Positions 60,190 through 64,000 of a stretch of 64,000 nt of DNA are shown here, in pieces. Source of the stretch: Bacillota bacterium (GTDB taxonomy: Bacteria > Bacillota > Clostridia > Acetivibrionales > DSM-27016); NCBI GenBank assembly GCA_023390115.1, contig JAEWDM010000030.1, positions 1-64,000 on the forward strand. The letters are read 5' to 3'. The position numbers and the translations under genes were made by a program. Every line of letters begins with the position of its first letter. Positions within the stretch are counted from its first letter, which is position 1. The notes under the pieces are model-generated. The model did no database searches and was not told where the DNA came from. It saw nothing but the letters and a program-made list of their open reading frames with translations.

Positions 60190-61080
60190 TTGGATTACAG
60201 AGGATATAAGGTTTATCAGGAAGGTGAAAAAGTAATTGCGGAGAATGTCGGGGATTTCAACTGCACTCATATATTTGAGTGCGGGCAGTGCTTCAGATGG
60301 ATAAGGGAAGGGGACGGAAGCTATACCGGGGTAGTCAGAGGAAGAGCTGCCAATATAAGCCTTTGTGATGGACGGCTTATAATTTCCAACACCTGCATGG
60401 AGGATTTTAAGGATATTTGGTTTGACTATCTTGATTTGGGAAGGGACTATGGAGCAATAAAGGCTGCTCTGGCAAAGGACGAGATAATGAAAACGGCTAT
60501 AGAATTCGGGCATGGTATAAGACTTTTGAAGCAGGACATATGGGAAACGCTCATATCCTTTATAATATCGGCAAACAACCGGATTCCAAGAATTATGAGG
60601 ACTGTGGAGCGTATGTCGCAAGTATATGGAGATGAGATAGAATACCGGGGCAAAAGCTATTATAAATTTCCTGCTGTAGAAAGGCTTTCCTCCTGCCAGG
60701 TTGAGCGGCTTGAAGCCTGCGGTGCGGGATTCAGGTGCAAGTATATAGTTAAATCCTCTGTAATGGTGAAAAATAAAGAAGTGGATATATATTCCTTGAG
60801 CGAACTGGATGCGGATTCAGCAAGAAGCGAGCTTGTAAGGCTTGCGGGAGTAGGAAACAAGGTTGCCGACTGCACCCTGCTGTACAGCGGTACCAGATAT
60901 GATGTTTTTCCCACGGATGTATGGGTAAAGAGGGTAATGGAGGAGCTCTATTTTAAAAGGGAAGCTGGCTTTAAGGAAATTCAGGCTTTTGCCCGTGACT
61001 ATTTCGGAGAACTGGCAGGCTTTGCACAGCAGTATCTTTTTTACTATGCCCGGGAACATAAAATAGGGGTAACAATGTAA
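60190..61080 (+). CDS. 8-oxoguanine DNA glycosylase (OGG1-type)
   Basis: 296 residues from TTG 60190. An N-terminal beta domain with the CGQCFRW motif precedes the HhH-GPD fold: helix-hairpin-helix LAGVGNKVADCTLLYS holds the catalytic Lys, and the Asp follows in FPTDVWVKRV. Removes oxidised guanine in bacteria lacking MutM-only repair. ISFIISANNRIPRIMRTVER is the conserved helix of the family. Length and motif order are complete. Confidence 0.92.
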   Translation: MDYRGYKVYQEGEKVIAENVGDFNCTHIFECGQCFRWIREGDGSYTGVVRGRAANISLCDGRLIISNTCMEDFKDIWFDYLDLGRDYGAIKAALAKDEIMKTAIEFGHGIRLLKQDIWETLISFIISANNRIPRIMRTVERMSQVYGDEIEYRGKSYYKFPAVERLSSCQVERLEACGAGFRCKYIVKSSVMVKNKEVDIYSLSELDADSARSELVRLAGVGNKVADCTLLYSGTRYDVFPTDVWVKRVMEELYFKREAGFKEIQAFARDYFGELAGFAQQYLFYYAREHKIGVTM

Positions 61081-61161
61081 ATGCATCTTCAGTATTATAT
61101 AATTGATTAATAATTCTTTATTATTTATATAAGATGCATGAGATTTTGGGGGAATGTGTTT

Positions 61162-61422
61162 ATGTATTGTTTGGGGATGCTTGACTCAGGGAATTATGCT
61201 TTTAGCCTGTGCAGAATACTGGAAAGGAAGGGTTATGTATTTGAAGTGATTTCAACCCCATGTCAGATATCCAGAGGAGGGTGCAGCTATTGTATTAAAT
61301 TTCCTTTTGAATATGCCAATCTTGTTATACAGGAAGGAGCATTAAACAGGCTGTACATAAGAGAAATGTATAAAATTATACCTGCTTTCACAAAAAACAA
61401 ATATGAGAGAGTTTATACTTAA
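61162..61422 (+). CDS. DUF3343 protein (putative Se/S carrier)
   Basis: 86 residues from ATG 61162. The fold start YCLGMLDSGNYAFSLCRILE, VISTPCQISRGGCSYCIKFP matches DUF3343, whose cysteines resemble a thiol relay for sulfur/selenium transfer. Such genes occur near selenocysteine-decoding enzymes in Clostridia, but no such neighbour is seen here. Preceded by GGGGGAA. Confidence 0.78.
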   Translation: MYCLGMLDSGNYAFSLCRILERKGYVFEVISTPCQISRGGCSYCIKFPFEYANLVIQEGALNRLYIREMYKIIPAFTKNKYERVYT

Positions 61423-61578
61423 GGTGGCATTTCTTTCCTTAATTATTAAAAGTGCGGCCAAAAAAAGGTATGTATACAATACAGGAAACATGTTTTGATT
61501 TATGGAGTATTTTAAAGGCTGTTGATATAGATTTTGTTTAAAGGATTTTAATGTAGGCTTAGAATCCTTGTTTAATGA

Positions 61579-61599
61579 TTTTAACTGGTGTATAATAAG
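61579..61599 (+). promoter_or_regulatory. extended -10 promoter for the small RNA
   Basis: TGGTGTATAAT (TGGTG then TATAAT at 61591-61596) precedes a G-start at 61599-61600; TTTAACTGG lies upstream. Confidence 0.6.
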
Positions 61600-61832
61600 G
61601 ATGCAAACGGAATAATCCTGAAATGCTCGGATAAGCCTATTATTTTGAACCTACATCGGACATAAGGGAGTTTGGCGTTTGAAAGCGGATATCAGGCCCC
61701 AGATTAATTCCGCCATTCGGTACTAAGCGAATGCAACGGCGGGGGAAGGTTGAAGCTTTCGGCAGAACACCCACCTAGCTAAGGCTAGGTGTCAAAATAT
61801 AGGTGAACGGCATTTCGGGTGCTTAAAGTTTT
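61600..61832 (+). ncRNA. ssrS: probable 6S RNA
   Basis: About 230-base transcript between a promoter and a perfect terminator. The ends pair (GAAATGC 61620-61626 with GCATTTC 61810-61816). The sequence TTTGAACCTACATCGGACA, GGGAGTTTGGCGTTTG and the 3' ACACCCACCTAGC...GCTAGGTGT hairpin resemble Firmicute 6S RNA, which binds RNA polymerase during slow growth. Call from memory of the consensus, not from a covariance search. Confidence 0.6.
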
Positions 61833-61860
61833 AAAAGAGCTCTGCATGCAGAGCTCTTTT
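61833..61860. terminator. perfect palindromic terminator
   Basis: AAAAGAGCTCTGCA/TGCAGAGCTCTTTT, a 14-bp stem that serves both the small RNA and the convergent gene. Confidence 0.9.
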
Positions 61861-61862
61861 TG

Positions 61863-63329
61863 CTAATCAGAAATTTCTTCATGCTCTTTTCCCCGGACTG
61901 CTATGCCGTAAGCTTCTCCTGCAGGCTCCGCCGGATTTTCAGTATTATTGTTGAAGTTGCTGTTCATAAGGGCTTTTATATGAGGAATTCTATCCTTAAA
62001 TTCATAACAGCCGGACATCTTTAAGGGTACTTCTGCCTTTAAGTCATCCAGTTCCAGTCTTAAGCTGTCCAGCCTGCTTTCTATCTGCCTTAGCTGGTTT
62101 AATTCATTTTCAATAAGATTAAGCCTGAGAGATAATTTTATAATCTCTTTTTCAATGTTTTCCTGAGAGGAGATAAGTTTTAAGCTGTCCTCGCTGTTAT
62201 TTTGGACAGCCTTCTTTAAGCCCTCAAAATTTTCCTTTAAAACCTTTAATTCATCCCCGACAAGGCTTTTTAATGAATCCGCCGCTTCATTTTTGGGAGC
62301 GGGAGAATTATGCTGGTAGAACGCCAGCTTAAAGCCATTAATGAAATTGCCCGGTATGTAAGGGGCAATAATGCTGTCCGAATCACTGAAAAGGTTGGAT
62401 TTATATGTAATGCACATTAAGTGCCTGCCTGTCGGGAAATTGTAACGGCTTGCCTTACTCCATATGCTGCCGCTGTTTTCTGACAGGCAATAGTATATTA
62501 TGTCGTTGTGAACCCAGTATATTATAAGCTTTTCATGCACCTGCAAAATTGACAGGTTGTCAAAAGAGTGAGGTGAGGTGCATAATACCGATTCTCTGGA
62601 CCATATGTTTTTATCGGGAGTCTTTTGCTTGTATACAAGCTCATATTGCTTGTTCGGCCTGCTCTGACAGCACATATGAATAACGTTTGAGGTATCGCAT
62701 ATTACCTTTGCATATTCGCAATGGCTGTCAAGGCTGGTGACTGGTATGAATTCCCCCCATATTTTTCTGTCGCTGAGATATTTTTTATACCCAAGCTGAA
62801 GATATTTGCCGTCTGTGGATCTATAAAATGCATATATATTCTCCCATTTATCGAATACGATACAATGGGGAAGAGGATCGCCTGTTATATAGTCAATAAC
62901 CTTTGGGTAGCCGGCAACATTATTGGTAAATAATTGATGAGCGAAAATAAGGGAGCTGTCATGCTTGAGCACATAAAATAAATGAACTGCATTTTTAAGC
63001 GGCACGAGAAACAAATGCTTATTATATGTGTAGGAGGTTCTGCTTGTAAGTATGGTAAAGGTTTTTATGTCAAGGTTCTTTAAAAAAAAGTATATTATAT
63101 TTCCCTCTCTGCTTTGGGATAATATATGAAAGCAATCCTCGGAGTCCATGTCTGCATAAAATAAAGGATGCGAATTCCGGCTAATAGAAGTGGCTTCCGA
63201 CCATGTACCCTTTGAGGTGAGATGGCAATGACAGAGCCCAAGCTTTTCATCAAAAAAAATATTTACTGTCCTGCCGTCGGACTGCTTAAAAATATACTGT
63301 CTTTTATCATAGTTATACAAATCTGGCAC
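61863..63329 (-). CDS. beta-propeller plus coiled-coil protein, unknown
   Basis: 488 residues. The first 330 hold repeated aromatic-rich strands (DGRTVNIFFDEKLGLCHCHL, DKWENIYAFYRSTDGKYLQL, YYCLSENSGSIWSKASRYNF) typical of a seven-blade-like propeller of carbohydrate-binding or sialidase-type proteins; residues about 350-450 are a coiled coil. No signal peptide. Not a recognised family; possible spore-coat or envelope role from the locus context only. RBS upstream of 63329 is poor. Confidence 0.6.
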   Translation of the reverse strand: MPDLYNYDKRQYIFKQSDGRTVNIFFDEKLGLCHCHLTSKGTWSEATSISRNSHPLFYADMDSEDCFHILSQSREGNIIYFFLKNLDIKTFTILTSRTSYTYNKHLFLVPLKNAVHLFYVLKHDSSLIFAHQLFTNNVAGYPKVIDYITGDPLPHCIVFDKWENIYAFYRSTDGKYLQLGYKKYLSDRKIWGEFIPVTSLDSHCEYAKVICDTSNVIHMCCQSRPNKQYELVYKQKTPDKNIWSRESVLCTSPHSFDNLSILQVHEKLIIYWVHNDIIYYCLSENSGSIWSKASRYNFPTGRHLMCITYKSNLFSDSDSIIAPYIPGNFINGFKLAFYQHNSPAPKNEAADSLKSLVGDELKVLKENFEGLKKAVQNNSEDSLKLISSQENIEKEIIKLSLRLNLIENELNQLRQIESRLDSLRLELDDLKAEVPLKMSGCYEFKDRIPHIKALMNSNFNNNTENPAEPAGEAYGIAVRGKEHEEISD

Positions 63330-63531
63330 CTTCTAATTTATTAATAATTCTTAATTATATATATGACGAATATTTAAATAAAATTTTAAGAACAGAGAAA
63401 AATTTAAATTATTCTTTATTTAGCCAAAGTTGCAGTACCATTATCACAAAAAAATAACAACAACATATTATGTAATTGACAGAAGATTTCTTAAAGAAGT
63501 AAATATATTGTTTAATTAAGGAGGTATTGAT

Positions 63532-64000
63532 ATGGGTCATGAGAATGACAGGGTAGTGGCGGGCCTGATAAGCGAGAGAGATCTTTGCAAAATCAGAGAA
63601 GCTGTTTGCATACAGGTAGAAAAAATATTTGACTCCTGTAGAGAAAAAGATTGCATAGAAGACGCGAGAGTTTTGTTTAAAAATACTGAGAGCATAAGAA
63701 AAATAATACATAGAGCTATCAATGTAAAAGCCAAAAGGGCCGAGGTTGTGGATGTGTATTCGGATATCGAGCCTGTGCCGTTTAAAAGAGGCTTCTATAC
63801 TGTAGATATTAAATTTTTCATCAGGGTAGAGCTTGATTTCTTTGTACCCAGGGAAAATGGAAGCACAAGGATAATAACCAGAAAAGGGCTGGTGCTTTTT
63901 GATAAAAAAGTTATACTGTTCGGCTCAGAGGGAAGCGTGAAAATCTTTAAGGCGCATTTTTCAAAATGCGGCGTAGACGATGAAGGCTCAAGGCTGCAGC
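63532..64000 (+). CDS. partial gene, Cys-containing conserved clostridial protein
   Basis: Starts at ATG 63532 behind AAGGAGG and is cut by the window end after 156 codons. VVAGLISERDLCKIREAVCI, IFDSCREKDCIEDARVL, then DIKFFIRVELDFFVPREN. This is a protein common in Clostridia, of unknown role. Seen complete N-terminus only. Confidence 0.7.
   Translation, partial: MGHENDRVVAGLISERDLCKIREAVCIQVEKIFDSCREKDCIEDARVLFKNTESIRKIIHRAINVKAKRAEVVDVYSDIEPVPFKRGFYTVDIKFFIRVELDFFVPRENGSTRIITRKGLVLFDKKVILFGSEGSVKIFKAHFSKCGVDDEGSRLQ

Noticed and set aside
61141..61422. Selenoprotein-related operon
   Set aside because: DUF3343 stands alone here with no selenium genes, so only the family name is kept.

Overview
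The window looks like chromosomal DNA from a spore-forming, flagellated anaerobe of the class Clostridia. The evidence is sporulation genes (a spoIIID fragment, cwlD, splB), the host order spoIIID-mbl-flhO-flhP-fabZ known from Bacillus subtilis, strong AGGAGG ribosome sites, frequent TTG/GTG starts, Rex, FeoAB and a ydaO-type c-di-AMP riboswitch. No tRNA or rRNA gene, insertion sequence or CRISPR array was seen.

1-9138: right part of a mobile element whose left end lies outside the window. It carries an Agr-type peptide with a kinase-less receptor-like membrane protein, two XRE regulators with a shared operator, a frameshifted S-layer-domain gene, small accessory proteins, a large serine recombinase, and an overlapping AAA-ATPase/putative nuclease pair that looks like a defence module. 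At about 9138 the DNA runs straight into the 3' half of spoIIID (to 9282). The element therefore interrupts a sporulation gene, as the B. subtilis skin element interrupts sigK.

9283-33806: core genes. These are mbl, flgF, flgG, a flgJ-like gene, a phosphodiester glycosidase, fabZ, a small RiPP locus (two precursors with repeated X-Y-G motifs plus a radical SAM/SPASM/TPR enzyme, spliceotide-like), splB with an unusual active site, DUF362, cheX, trmL, an M20 peptidase, DUF2156, gap, a REC-GGDEF protein, cwlD, an ABC-F protein, rex, and an aroF-tyrA-aroA operon whose AroA has lost several catalytic residues.

34009-50240: a contractile phage-tail-like particle (tailocin, PBSX/Xkd-type). It has an SOS-type S24 repressor and operator, two sigma-like activators, sheath, tube, a tail chaperone with a -1 frameshift site, a very short tape measure, baseplate, two paralogous fibres with different tips, and lysis genes. 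There is no capsid, terminase or integrase. Three related structured repeats lie between its genes.

50313-54745: an iron-responsive block with three Fur-type boxes (feoA, feoA, feoB, small Cys-rich protein, DUF2325, flavodoxin, DUF3793).

55048-64000: an EF-G-like GTPase, two tiny membrane proteins, a c-di-AMP riboswitch in front of dapB, DUF6062, an OGG-type glycosylase, DUF3343, a probable 6S RNA, a propeller/coiled-coil protein and a truncated gene at the window edge.
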